NCBI RefSeq assembly: GCF_014203215.1
Contig: NZ_JACHIM010000002.1
Coordinates: 1-64,000 of the forward strand
Origin: Bartonella callosciuri
GTDB taxonomy: Bacteria; Pseudomonadota; Alphaproteobacteria; Rhizobiales; Rhizobiaceae
Direction: 5' to 3'
Length of the DNA stretch: 64,000 bases
The notes under the pieces were generated by a model. The model was not told the origin of the DNA. It saw only the letters and a list, made by a program, of their open reading frames with translations, and ran no database searches. Position numbers and translations under genes: made by a program. Below, piece by piece: positions 19,151-28,587 of this stretch (its first letter is position 1; each line of letters begins with the position of its first letter).

Positions 19151-21175
19151 ATGACAAAAGAAGTAGTACTGGACTGGAAGGGATTCTCAGGGCTTCCTGA
19201 TTTTTCTTCGATAAGTGATGAAGATTTTAAACCCGCTTTTGAACAGGCTCTTCAAGAAGCAGAGGAAGAAATAGAGATAATTGCAACAGTGCAAGAACCA
19301 CCAACACTTGAGAATTTTTTGCAACCTTTTGAGCTTTCTGGCAAAGCGCTTGATCGTGTCTGTTCAATATTTTTCTTGCGCTCCGGTGCACATAGTAATG
19401 CGTTGATTCAACAGTTAGAACAAGAGTTTGTTGTAAAACTTTCTCATTATTCGTCCAAAATTATGATGGACACGCGGATATTTGCGAAAATGGATGTGCT
19501 CTATAAACAATCACAGCAGGGTGGGTACGATAGTGAAACAACACGTGTGCTTGAATTATGGTGGAAAAAGTTTGTTTGTAATGGTGCAAAACTTGATGAA
19601 GAAGGGAAAAAACGGCTTATAGAAATTAATGAAAAACTTGCTTTTTTAAGTGCTACTTTTGGTCAGCATGTATTAAAAGATGAAGCTGAATGGATTTTAC
19701 TTTTAGAACAAACAGATTTGTCTGGTTTACCTGATGATCTTATTGCTTCAATGAAGGAAATTGCCCGTGAAAGGGGCCATGAAGGCGCTTATGCATTAAC
19801 GTTGGCACGCTCAATTGTTGAGCCCTTTTTGAAATTCTCTCATCGTCGCGATTTGCGTGAGAGTGCATTCCAAGCTTGGTCTAAACGTGGTGAAAATAAT
19901 AACGAGAATGATAATCGAGCCATTATTGTAGAGATTATTGCGCTTCGAGATGAGCAAGCTAAATTACTAGGTTATAAATCCTTCGCAGATTTGAAACTTG
20001 ATAATACTATGGCAAAAAGTGTTGATACAGTTATGGATTTACTCACACCTATATGGGAACGCGCGAAAGCTAAGGCTGCTAGTGAACAGATTGAATTACA
20101 AAAATTTGCAAAAAATCAGGGAAGCAATGAAACTTTAGCGGCATGGGATTGGCGTTATTATGTTGAAAAACTTCGCACTGAAAAATTTTCTTTCGATGAG
20201 GCTGAAATTAAATATTATTTTCAGCTTGATCGCATGATTGAAGCGGCTTTTGGAGTGGCAGGAAAACTCTTTGGGATTACATTTGAAGAAAAAAGCGCTG
20301 TTACACTTTGGCATCCTGATGCTCGTTTGTGGGAAGTTAAAAAATCTGATGGAAGCTTGCTTGGACATTTTATTGGTGATTATTTCGCACGGTCTTCAAA
20401 ACGGTCTGGTGCATGGATGAGTAGGCTGCAATCCCAACATAAACTGGATGGCGGACAAAAGCCTATTATCTACAATATTTGTAATTTTGCTAAACCACCC
20501 AAAGGGGAGATTGCACTTTTATCACTTGATGATGCGCGCACACTTTTCCACGAATTTGGCCATGCATTGCATGGTTTGCTTTCTGATGTAACATGGCCCT
20601 CGGTTGCAGGACCCTCAGTTTCGCGCGATTTTGTTGAACTTCCTTCCCAGCTTTACGAACATTGGTTAACTGTACCAGAGGTTTTAAAATCTTATGCTAC
20701 GCATATAAAAACAGGGCTTCCTATGCCACAAACATTGATGGATAAAGTTTTATCAGCACAGACATTTAATGCTGGTTTTGCTGCGGTTGAATTTACCTCA
20801 TCTGCTTTAGTGGATATGGCTTTTCATCAGGGAAAGACGGTAACTGATCCAACAATGTTTGAGCATCAAGAATTAGAAAAATTGCAAATGCCTGGCACAA
20901 TTATTATGCGTCATCGCCCTGCGCATTTTACGCATATATTTTCAGGAGATGGTTATGCCGCTGGTTACTATTCTTATATGTGGTCAGAAGTACTTGATGC
21001 TGATGCTTTTCAAGCTTTTGAAGAAACAGGTGATGTTTTTAATTCAGAGCTTGCTGATCGCTTAAAACGTTTTATCTATTCTGCTGGAGGAAGCCGCGAT
21101 CCAGAAGAGCTCTATACAGCTTTTCGGGGACGGTTACCATCACCAGAAGCGATGATTAAAAAACGTGGATTATAA
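19151..21175 (+). CDS. dcp: Peptidyl-dipeptidase Dcp / M3 family metallopeptidase
   Basis: 674 aa from the ATG at 19151 (GGAG 12 bases upstream); the frame opens earlier, with ATGs at 19085 and 19133. The N-terminal pattern GLPDFSSISDEDFKPAFEQAL and the whole length fit Dcp/oligopeptidase A. The zinc site is HEFGHALHGLLSD at about residue 467, followed ~28 residues on by the FVELPSQLYEHW segment that supplies the third ligand region. It removes dipeptides from the C termini of peptides in the cytoplasm or periplasm; no signal peptide is visible. A strong terminator follows. Confidence 0.93.
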   Translation: MTKEVVLDWKGFSGLPDFSSISDEDFKPAFEQALQEAEEEIEIIATVQEPPTLENFLQPFELSGKALDRVCSIFFLRSGAHSNALIQQLEQEFVVKLSHYSSKIMMDTRIFAKMDVLYKQSQQGGYDSETTRVLELWWKKFVCNGAKLDEEGKKRLIEINEKLAFLSATFGQHVLKDEAEWILLLEQTDLSGLPDDLIASMKEIARERGHEGAYALTLARSIVEPFLKFSHRRDLRESAFQAWSKRGENNNENDNRAIIVEIIALRDEQAKLLGYKSFADLKLDNTMAKSVDTVMDLLTPIWERAKAKAASEQIELQKFAKNQGSNETLAAWDWRYYVEKLRTEKFSFDEAEIKYYFQLDRMIEAAFGVAGKLFGITFEEKSAVTLWHPDARLWEVKKSDGSLLGHFIGDYFARSSKRSGAWMSRLQSQHKLDGGQKPIIYNICNFAKPPKGEIALLSLDDARTLFHEFGHALHGLLSDVTWPSVAGPSVSRDFVELPSQLYEHWLTVPEVLKSYATHIKTGLPMPQTLMDKVLSAQTFNAGFAAVEFTSSALVDMAFHQGKTVTDPTMFEHQELEKLQMPGTIIMRHRPAHFTHIFSGDGYAAGYYSYMWSEVLDADAFQAFEETGDVFNSELADRLKRFIYSAGGSRDPEELYTAFRGRLPSPEAMIKKRGL

Positions 21176-21186
21176 GGTACAACGAT

Positions 21187-21223
21187 ACGGTATGGTGTAA
21201 GCCATACCGTTGTTCTATTTTTT
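21187..21223 (+). terminator. Rho-independent terminator of dcp
   Basis: A 9-bp perfect stem (ACGGTATGG, six-base loop, CCATACCGT) followed within five bases by a T-rich run (TTCTATTTTTT), 11 bases after the dcp stop. Confidence 0.9.
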
Positions 21224-21321
21224 CTGCGGTTGAGATCTATGCAAATTCCCGCTCCATTATGGTTAATGAACAGCGGCTTTCCATTTATGAAGAAAATTCA
21301 GGCTCTGTATTTTTAAAGACA

Positions 21322-22389
21322 TCAGGGGAGAGAAAAATTATCAGCTCGGTCTCTTTGATGACCATTGAGTAGAAACCATGATCTTTTTATAGAGCTTTGA
21401 TCTATTTTTTTGAGTAAGTGAGTATTTTGTTGTGCCAAATCATTAAGGCTCATTGGCGGTTGGCGCTCAATCTTCTGCGTTTGTTGCGTAAGATTTAGAG
21501 TATTGACATTGATAAAAAGTGGATTTTCATGCGAGAATGTATGATATAAAATGTCTTTCAGTTTTTTTTCTAAATAAGAGGCGAGTTTTTTCTTTCCTTC
21601 AGAGGTAAAGTTGATACCATCATCCGTGCGTAATCTAACAACTTTTCCATTTGTATCATAGCCTGAAAAAGAAAATTCACCTTGTTTATCAATGAAACCG
21701 TTCCAAATATCGATAAAATATCCTCCTTTTGCTTCTGTTATATCCTTATAAAGCTCATTAAAAATTTTCACTTTTTGTGTTAAATCGCTGTTTTTAAAGA
21801 TAGGTTGGCCCATCCATATCCATGATTTTCCAGAATTATGAAGGCGTTCAGCAATTTCGGTAATTCTTTTTTTATAAATGCTTATCCATTCTGGTTGACT
21901 TGTGCTGAGTATGTTTTGAGAGCTCGTAATTGGTTGATTATCGTTTGCACCCATCAGGATGACAATAATATCGGCTTTATTTCTCTCAATGAGTGCAGAA
22001 ATATTGTCTTTCCAAGAATAATAATCCGTTCTCACTAAGCCAGAAGCCGGCATTGTATTCTTTATGATGATGATATCGACATTATCAATAAAAAGCGTCT
22101 TAAGTGCATCGGCGACAGCAGAAGCTACAAAGTCCCCTAGGACAAGAATGCGTTTTGCATTTTCTTTTTTTAATTTTTGCACAGATTTTTGTATTATAGT
22201 CTTTTTTTGTAGTTTGTATGTTCTTTTCTCTATAAGTTGTGGTTGTTGTTGTGGTAGTTGCTCTTGTTCGTTATGTTGTAACAACCATTTAAAAAAATTT
22301 GTCGCTTCACTTTGAGTTGGGTGTAGAACATTCACATAAAAGAGAGAAAAAAACATAAAAATTAAGTATTTTGGGTGGAGATGGGACAA
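21322..22389 (-). CDS. DUF459 SGNH/GDSL-like hydrolase, exported
   Basis: 355 aa from a TTG at 22389, with GGAG 8 bases before it. A hydrophobic N-terminal segment (YLIFMFFSLFYVNVL) indicates export. A Gln-rich linker follows (EQEQLPQQQPQ). The SGNH-type domain shows RILVLGDFVASAVADAL (block I), VILMGANDNQPI (block III) and a late block with DGINFTSEGKKKLASYLEKK. It follows the mltB stop by 15 bases, so the two are one transcript. This pairing with a murein transglycosylase suggests a role in cell-envelope modification; the substrate is unknown. Confidence 0.85.
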   Translation of the reverse strand: MSHLHPKYLIFMFFSLFYVNVLHPTQSEATNFFKWLLQHNEQEQLPQQQPQLIEKRTYKLQKKTIIQKSVQKLKKENAKRILVLGDFVASAVADALKTLFIDNVDIIIIKNTMPASGLVRTDYYSWKDNISALIERNKADIIVILMGANDNQPITSSQNILSTSQPEWISIYKKRITEIAERLHNSGKSWIWMGQPIFKNSDLTQKVKIFNELYKDITEAKGGYFIDIWNGFIDKQGEFSFSGYDTNGKVVRLRTDDGINFTSEGKKKLASYLEKKLKDILYHTFSHENPLFINVNTLNLTQQTQKIERQPPMSLNDLAQQNTHLLKKIDQSSIKRSWFLLNGHQRDRADNFSLP

Positions 22390-22404
22390 ACACTTTACTC
22401 CAAA

Positions 22405-23661
22405 TTATTGTTTTCGAAGAAGAGAGAGAACTTCAGGGGTGGGATATCCATTTACTTTTAAGCCGTGGTGTAGTTGAAAATCTTTAATCGCTTTTCGAGA
22501 GGCTTTACCGATTTTACCATCAACTTTTCCTTTATAATAACCAAGCGCGATTAAACGAGATTGCAGTTCTTTGCGCTCATGGAAATTAAGAGGTTGAAAT
22601 GGACGTTGCCAATCTTGAACCAATCCAGGATGTCCAGCAATGCGGTTAGCGAGAAGGGCAACAGCGAAAGCATATCTATCTGCATTGTTATAACGTTTGA
22701 GAACGAAGAAATTTTTTGTTACTAAAAATATAGGTCCTTTGGGACCATCTGGGAATTTTAAGATTGCTCGTTCAGATGATGCAAGAAGAGGGCGCCCATT
22801 CGCATGTTTTACACCTAACTTTGCCCATTGCTCGAAAGAATACCAATCATCAGGAAAATTTTTCCCTTGCGGCAATTTAACTTCTACTCCCCAAGGAAGA
22901 TTAGACTGCCAACCATTCATGTGAAGAAGATTAGCGGCAGTCGCGAGAGCATCTGGAACAGAGGTCCAGATATCACGCCGTCCATCCTCGTCCATATCAA
23001 TGGCATAAGCAAGATAGCTACTTGGAATGAATTGCGTATGTCCCATTGCACCGGCCCAAGATCCAGTAAGTTGTTCTCGTGTAATTTCACCATTTTGAAG
23101 AATTTTCATGGCAGCAATCAGTTGTGTATGCGCGTATCTTGAACGTTTTTGATCAGCATAGGCTAGGGTTGCAAGTGAGCGAATGGTATCACGCATCACA
23201 CCTTTATCTGCTAAAATTTTTCCATAATTGCTTTCTATCGACCAAATAGCCAGGAGAATATTGCGATCAACACCAAAACGTTTCTCAATTTGAAGAAGCC
23301 ACTTTTCCCATTTCTGAGCTTGGCGCTGTCCTTCTATAGTTGCAATATCATGAACACGATTGTCGAAATAGTTCCATGAAGGATCGACAAATTCTGGCTG
23401 ATGTGCAGCTTTTTCTAAAACTTCTGGATCAATTGCGCTGACACCTTTAAAAGCCATATCAAACGTAGAGGATGAAATCTTATTGGCGATAGCTGTTTTT
23501 TTAAACTCTTTAATCCAGTGTTTAAAACCGCTATTGGCATGTAAAATTGACGCAAAAAACATACAAAAAACAGGAAGAAGAACGGCCAAACCTATGATAA
23601 AATTTTTCCAATTTATCGATTTCTCTGAAGAAGAGAAAGTTTGGAATTCTATCTTTTGCAT
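22405..23661 (-). CDS. mltB: Lytic murein transglycosylase (MltB/SLT_2 family) with peptidoglycan-binding domain
   Basis: 418 aa. An N-terminal membrane segment (FIIGLAVLLPVFCMFFASIL) acts as signal or anchor. The SLT_2 catalytic domain has the expected glutamate in LLAIWSIESNYGKI, followed by GSWAGAMGHTQFIPSSYL and DIWTSVPDALATAANLL. A C-terminal PG_binding_1 repeat (LQSRLIALGYYKGKVDGKIG, ending TPEVLSLL) tethers it to the wall. It cleaves glycan strands to 1,6-anhydro ends. Its rhizobial neighbours, a DUF459 gene and galU, are both still present here, but galU is broken. Confidence 0.93.
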   Translation of the reverse strand: MQKIEFQTFSSSEKSINWKNFIIGLAVLLPVFCMFFASILHANSGFKHWIKEFKKTAIANKISSSTFDMAFKGVSAIDPEVLEKAAHQPEFVDPSWNYFDNRVHDIATIEGQRQAQKWEKWLLQIEKRFGVDRNILLAIWSIESNYGKILADKGVMRDTIRSLATLAYADQKRSRYAHTQLIAAMKILQNGEITREQLTGSWAGAMGHTQFIPSSYLAYAIDMDEDGRRDIWTSVPDALATAANLLHMNGWQSNLPWGVEVKLPQGKNFPDDWYSFEQWAKLGVKHANGRPLLASSERAILKFPDGPKGPIFLVTKNFFVLKRYNNADRYAFAVALLANRIAGHPGLVQDWQRPFQPLNFHERKELQSRLIALGYYKGKVDGKIGKASRKAIKDFQLHHGLKVNGYPTPEVLSLLRKQ

Positions 23662-23940
23662 TTTTAAATTCCTTTCAACATTTAGATATTAAATATTTTG
23701 ATGTACAAGGACGTCATTTTTATTTGGTGTTATCGATGATGTTATCAAGCGAATAAGGAAGACTGAAATGCATTATTTGTTTTTAAGAAATTTTCTCAAT
23801 AAACGATTATACTCTTACATTTTTTTGCTGTCCATTATAATGCCAATCAAGACAATACGATATTTTTTTACTGTTTCGTAAAAATATATGTTAAACAAAA
23901 TCAGAAAGTTACAAGATTAATGAGGAGCAGAAGAATCAGA

Positions 23941-24830
23941 GTGCGTAAAATCCGGAAAGCAGTATTTTCCGTGGCTGGTCTTGGTACACGTTTTCTTTCT
24001 GCAACAAAAACTGTTTCTAAAGAAATGCTGACTGTTGTTTATAAGTCGGTTATTCAATATTTTGTAAATGAGGCACGTGAAGCTGATATTGAGATTTTAT
24101 TTTTGTTACTGGACGCAATAAAGCAGTCATTGAAGATTATTTTGATGAGCAAGTTGAGTTATATATAACTCTTTCTAAAGGTAGAAAAGAGAAGAACTTG
24201 AGTATTTACACAGCTTACAGCCTCTCCCTGGTGCAATTTCTTCCACGTGGCAACAAGGAGCCTTTGGGGCTAGGGCATACTCTTTTGTGTGCGTGTGAAC
24301 TCGTTGGGAATAAACCTTTTGCTTTGTTATTACCAGATATGCTGATACAAGCTAAAAAACGTTGCCTTTCTGAGATGATCAATCTTTATGAGGAAACAGG
24401 TGGGGGAAATATTATTGCGGTTCAGGGGTGCAATCCCGAAGAAGCACATAAATATGGTATTGTTGGACAAGGAAAGCAGATAGCAAACGGTTTTAAAATC
24501 ACAAAAATGGTAGAAAAACTAACAAAAGGAACAGTGCCGTCGAACCTATTATATTAATGGACGTTATATATTGCAATCAGAAATTTTTAATATTCTCTCC
24601 AACCAAAAACGAGGAGCAGACAATGAAATTCAATTAACAGATGCGATGGAACGGCTTTCAAATGAGCAGGATTTTTTTGGTTTTCAGTTAAAAGGGCTCA
24701 CATTTGATTGTGGTTCTAAAGCTGGTTTTATTGAAGCCAACATTGCATTTTTTTTAGCACGCTCTGATATGCGTAACCACGTTTTGCTTTATTAAAAAAT
24801 TTACTAGAAACCATTAAAGTTGAAAAATGA
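23941..24830 (+). pseudogene. galU: UTP-glucose-1-phosphate uridylyltransferase (GalU), inactivated by multiple frameshifts
   Basis: The start (GTG CGT AAA) gives [15 protein letters not shown], the GalU nucleotide-binding motif. Key residues are already altered: LPATK became LSATK and DKPVIQY became YKSVIQY. The frame then breaks near 24105 (the expected [20 protein letters not shown] lies in another frame), again near 24200 (LEYLHSLQPLPG), near 24260 (PLGLGHTLLCACELVG resumes), near 24545 and near 24792. The tail [26 protein letters not shown] and [13 protein letters not shown] ends at a TGA at 24828-24830. At least five lesions. The intact enzyme makes UDP-glucose for sugar polymers and nucleotide-sugar routes. 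Confidence 0.92.
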
Positions 24831-24869
24831 TATAGATTCCTCGTTTAATTTTATTTATCAAATTTGTTT

Positions 24870-25862
24870 ATGACAATACAGCCTCTTCATATGACTTTGC
24901 AGGGTGCCGTTACATCGGCGCTTAAAACACTTACAAGTGAAAAACAAGGGCTTGAAGCTCTTGAAGAAGCTCTTCTTAGAGACCTTTCTTCTGCCTTTGA
25001 AGCTGCTGTTCAAACGATTAGAAATGCTAATGGTCATGTAGTGATTACTGGTCTTGGAAAGAGTGGTCATATAGGTACGAAAATTGCTGCAACCTTAGCT
25101 TCAACAGGGACTCCTGCCTTTTTTGTTCACGCTGCAGAAGCCAATCATGGGGATCTCGGTATGATTGGATCTGATGATGTCATTCTTGCTTTGTCATGGT
25201 CAGGTGAGACTTTGGAATTAAGTGGCATTATTAATCATGCGGCGCGTTTTCGCATACCACTTATTGCCATGACATCGGGTGAGAATTCTGTATTAGGGCG
25301 ACAAGCTGATATTGTACTCTTGTTGCCGAAGATAGAAGAGGCTTGTCCCCACGGACTTGCTCCGACCACTTCAACCGTTATGCAATTAGCTATGGGAGAT
25401 GCATTAGCTGTTGCTCTTTTAGAAATGCGTAGCTTTACTGCGACGGATTTCAAAATTTATCATCCTGGTGGTTCTCTTGGTGCAAGCTTAAAATATGTGC
25501 GTGATATTATGCATGAGGGTGAATGTATTCCTTTAGTTGTGCAGGGGACAACAATGCCTGAAGCGATGAATGTTTTGGTTGAAAAACATTTTGGTTGCGT
25601 TGGTGTTGTGAATAAAAAAAATGAGTTAATCGGAATTGTGACCGATGGTGATCTTGCGCGTAACATGCACTTTAATTTATCAAAATTTAATGTTGATGAG
25701 GTGATGACAAAAAATCCTAAAGTTGTGGAGCCAAATACATTGGTTGGTGCTGCCACGGCTTTTCTTAATGATCACCATATTGGTGCCCTTTTCGTTGTTG
25801 AGAATAAAAAACCAGTGGGAATTGTTCATTTTCATGATCTTTTGCGCATCGGTGCTGTATAA
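24870..25862 (+). CDS. kdsD: Arabinose-5-phosphate isomerase (KpsF/GutQ/KdsD family)
   Basis: 330 aa from the ATG at 24870. It converts ribulose 5-phosphate to arabinose 5-phosphate, the first step to the lipid A core sugar Kdo. The SIS domain is clear (VVITGLGKSGHIGTKIAATL, AAEANHGDLGMI, LSWSGETLELSGI, TTSTVMQLAMGDALAV). Two CBS domains follow (MHEGECIPLVVQGTTM; LIGIVTDGDLARNM; VVEPNTLVGAAT). It lies 39 bases after the end of the galU remnant, and retention here fits an intact, truncated lipooligosaccharide. Confidence 0.93.
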   Translation: MTIQPLHMTLQGAVTSALKTLTSEKQGLEALEEALLRDLSSAFEAAVQTIRNANGHVVITGLGKSGHIGTKIAATLASTGTPAFFVHAAEANHGDLGMIGSDDVILALSWSGETLELSGIINHAARFRIPLIAMTSGENSVLGRQADIVLLLPKIEEACPHGLAPTTSTVMQLAMGDALAVALLEMRSFTATDFKIYHPGGSLGASLKYVRDIMHEGECIPLVVQGTTMPEAMNVLVEKHFGCVGVVNKKNELIGIVTDGDLARNMHFNLSKFNVDEVMTKNPKVVEPNTLVGAATAFLNDHHIGALFVVENKKPVGIVHFHDLLRIGAV

Positions 25863-26056
25863 TTTGGAATGCTCATATCAGCTAAAGTTTATTTTAGAAT
25901 AAACTAGCGACAAAAATAAAAAGATAAAATCTTATTGTGCAGCAGCTTTATAGATGTTTCTTAGAAAAGATGGTTTCTTGTGCATTTATAGTGTTTGCAA
26001 ACTCTGTTGATAGAGGAGTGTGTCACTATTCTTACATATTTTAGAGGAAACTTTTT

Positions 26057-26086
26057 TATCAGGAGGAAAGTTTATACCTCCTGATA
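26057..26086. repeat. Perfect 10-bp inverted repeat between convergent kdsD and the Omp10-like gene
   Basis: TATCAGGAGG, 10-base loop, CCTCCTGATA. It sits where a bidirectional terminator would be expected, but the following T-run is absent on the plus strand and replaced by an A-run on the minus strand. The arms contain Shine-Dalgarno and anti-Shine-Dalgarno-like sequence. Confidence 0.55.
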
Positions 26087-26116
26087 TGCGTGCACCTACT
26101 ATGTCTCTAATGAAAG

Positions 26117-26488
26117 CTATAGCGTTATTTCAAAATTTCTCTTAAGAGAAAATTGTGATCCTGTATGTGATATGCAGAGAAGTTTTGTTGCATCACGTGA
26201 TATCACACAATTGACTTTGGATATTGTTCCACGGAGAATGGAGTGTATTTCAATTTCTATATTTTGGGCACTGACGTAATTATATGTGCCTTCTGATAGT
26301 TTTTCTTCGGTATCTGCTGCGCGCGTTTCAAAAACACCATCGTGGAAAGAAGAGATAATACCGTTTTCATCAACCCATTTACCATCAATTCCAGCTGGTA
26401 TATTTTGTCCATAATATTGCGAAAGGCCACAAGCACCTACTACCACAGCAGTGATTGTAAGACATAAAACACGGTAGATATGCTTCAT
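26117..26488 (-). CDS. Outer-membrane lipoprotein, Omp10-like
   Basis: 123 aa. The N-terminal ~20 residues form a lipoprotein signal with lipobox VVGAC, so Cys20 should be lipidated. The short mature domain (GKWVDENGIISSFHDGVFET, EGTYNYVSAQNIEIEI, VNCVISRDATKLLC, GSQFSLKR) resembles the Brucella/Bartonella Omp10 family of minor outer-membrane lipoproteins, whose function is not defined. The family call rests on pattern memory; the lipoprotein call is direct. It stands alone on the minus strand between kdsD and a regulator gene. Confidence 0.75.
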   Translation of the reverse strand: MKHIYRVLCLTITAVVVGACGLSQYYGQNIPAGIDGKWVDENGIISSFHDGVFETRAADTEEKLSEGTYNYVSAQNIEIEIHSILRGTISKVNCVISRDATKLLCISHTGSQFSLKRNFEITL

Positions 26489-26741
26489 CTGTTTTACTCT
26501 ATTTATATTACTTTGCTCTCTAATTTCTATAACATTGTTAAATTATTCCATGAGTCAATACGAAATATTTGATGAAAATCAATGAAAAAGCAAAAAAATG
26601 GAAAAAAATGCCTTAATGTTGTATTTAATTAGCAGCTTAATAATTTTTTTAGGTGAAGCACAAGAGGTAAAATATTTCTTATGGTTTACAATAATTTTTA
26701 CATTAAGCTATTTAATAGTCTCAAAGGGGATTATTGAAATT

Positions 26742-28127
26742 ATGGTTGGTCCCATTCTTGTTGCAAGTGAAGATTATGGAAGGCGTTTAGAGCTTTCTGC
26801 TATGCTTCGAGGTTTTGGTTACCGTGTCATTGAAGCAGAAAATGGTCTCCGGACGATTGATCTTTTACACAGACGTAAAAATATTGTGCTTGCACTCCTT
26901 GATGTCATCATGAGTGATCTGAATGTGAGTGATTTGATTAAAATGATTAGAGTCGCTGGTGTTGCTGTTCCTATTGTTGTGATAGCGCAACAAGAGAATC
27001 AAGATTTACTGCAAAAAGCTTTAACAGCTGGAGCAATTGATTATTGGATTCATCCAGTTACATTACTGCGGTTGAGAGTTACTTTGGATACTCTTGCTCT
27101 CATTTCTGCATTGGAGCGTGAGGTTCGTTATATTCGGCGAAAAAATAAGAATCATTTACGATTTTCTGACCTTTATATAAAAAGTAGGGCAATGCAGATA
27201 GTTCTAGAAAAATCGAGGAAAGCAGCATCTTCTTTACAAAATCTATTGATAGAAGGCGAGGTAGGAACTGGTCGTGAAACATTAGCACGCATTATTCATC
27301 ATGAGGGTTTGTTATCGGAGGGAGCTTTTATTCGTTTTCAATGTTCAGCGATTGTTGATCCGGAAAAAGAAAATCACCATTGGTTTCAAGAATTTTTACC
27401 ATTGGTTTCTTCTTTTGAAAAAGGCACACTTTGTCTTTGTGATGTTGATCGACTCGAGCCTAAACAGCAAAAGCGTTTAGCTCATTATCTTAACGAAAGA
27501 GAAAAGAATACAAAGGATAAGCTTTTTCCTTTTCGTATCATTGCTATTTCAACGTCGCGATTGAAGGATCTGGTTGCAGAGGACTTTTTTTTGCGTAGTT
27601 TGTTTGAGCAGTTTTCTCAATTATCTATTAGCGTTCCTGCTTTGCGAGAATTGAGGGATGATTTTCCCGAGCTGACGCAACGTTTGATTGATCGTATTAT
27701 TACGGAAACAGGGCGATCGCATGTGCATGGTTTAGCAGGATCAGCTCTTTCATTACTTATGCAGTATGATTGGCCTGGCAATCGAAATGAACTTGAAAAT
27801 TTTTTATTTCGTGCGATTTTACTCAGTGAAGGGCCATTGTTAACTGTTCGGGATTTTCCCCAATTGATGGGAAATTCATTAATGGGTGTTCCAAATATTA
27901 TTGAGAGTAATGTGTACGAAGATCATGAACAAGAATTAATACAATTTTTGGATACTGATGGGCATGTGCGTACTTTTGCAGAGATGGAGCGTGATATTAT
28001 TGAGAAAGCAGTTAAACATTATAAGGGACATATGAGTGAGATTGCTCGCCGTCTTCACATAGGGCGCTCTACACTTTATCGAAAAATAGAGGGGTTGAAA
28101 GCAATAAAAAACCAAGAACGGAAGTAA
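26742..28127 (+). CDS. Sigma-54-activator-like response regulator with degenerate receiver and AAA+ domains
   Basis: 461 aa from the ATG at 26742, with AAGGGGA upstream. Layout: a receiver-like domain (PILVASEDYGRRLELSAML; phosphoacceptor-like LLDVIMSDLN; the usual KP is HP in DYWIHPVTLL), an AAA+ region, then a Fis-type HTH (MSEIARRLHIGRSTLYRKIE). The AAA+ part is degenerate: Walker A reads GEVGTGRE instead of GxxGxGKE, the GAFTGA sigma-54 contact loop is missing (only FEKGTLCLCDV), and Walker B DE is replaced by CD. The fold-typical end (LMQYDWPGNRNELENFLFRA) is intact. It probably binds DNA without classic ATP-driven sigma-54 activation. Targets are unknown. Confidence 0.82.
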   Translation: MVGPILVASEDYGRRLELSAMLRGFGYRVIEAENGLRTIDLLHRRKNIVLALLDVIMSDLNVSDLIKMIRVAGVAVPIVVIAQQENQDLLQKALTAGAIDYWIHPVTLLRLRVTLDTLALISALEREVRYIRRKNKNHLRFSDLYIKSRAMQIVLEKSRKAASSLQNLLIEGEVGTGRETLARIIHHEGLLSEGAFIRFQCSAIVDPEKENHHWFQEFLPLVSSFEKGTLCLCDVDRLEPKQQKRLAHYLNEREKNTKDKLFPFRIIAISTSRLKDLVAEDFFLRSLFEQFSQLSISVPALRELRDDFPELTQRLIDRIITETGRSHVHGLAGSALSLLMQYDWPGNRNELENFLFRAILLSEGPLLTVRDFPQLMGNSLMGVPNIIESNVYEDHEQELIQFLDTDGHVRTFAEMERDIIEKAVKHYKGHMSEIARRLHIGRSTLYRKIEGLKAIKNQERK

Positions 28128-28587
28128 GATCCACGATAAACTTCCATTGGTCAAAAGTATGATTTTCAGAAAAATGTAGCAGTTTTGGGTAAAGACGAGG
28201 GGGGAGTATTTTGTGGCTTTTAAAGGAATGTTGTCTATGTAGTGTTTAGAAGTGAGAATGATTTTGTACACGCAATAAGTAAAGGTTTTATTTGATAGAA
28301 TCATTTTCAACTCTCTTTTCTTGTTTCAATTTTCACAGCTTTAGCTATTAATATTAAAGGGGGCGAAAGAGGTTTGGAAAGGTGCTTTTGCTACTAAGAT
28401 GAGAGAGCTTTTGCGCTTTTTAGCACGAAAGCTAAAATTCTGGGATCGGTGAGGTTGAGTTTATATTCTTTTAAGTAAAAGATGGCATTCTGCTTGTTAC
28501 ACTCTTAAGATAAGATTATTAATTTTTTATGTTGTAGTTCGTGTTGATTGTGGTGCGGTGGTTTAAAAAATGGAAAGTTGACCCACT
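28128..28587. other. 460-bp gap, nothing identified
   Basis: AT-rich stretch between the regulator and the phospholipase D family gene. Frames seen here are continuations of reverse-strand shadows of the regulator. A promoter for the downstream gene is expected, but I could not define one with confidence. Confidence 0.4.

Noticed and set aside
26598-26741. In-frame 48-codon extension of the regulator with two hydrophobic stretches, suggesting a membrane-bound regulator
   Set aside because: No ribosome binding site precedes the ATG at 26598, while AAGGGGA precedes the ATG at 26742 where the receiver-like domain begins. The hydrophobicity is expected from random AT-rich codons.
27936-28310. 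124-codon minus-strand frame across the regulator 3' end
   Set aside because: Half of it is antisense to the conserved HTH of the regulator, and the remainder lacks a start signal.
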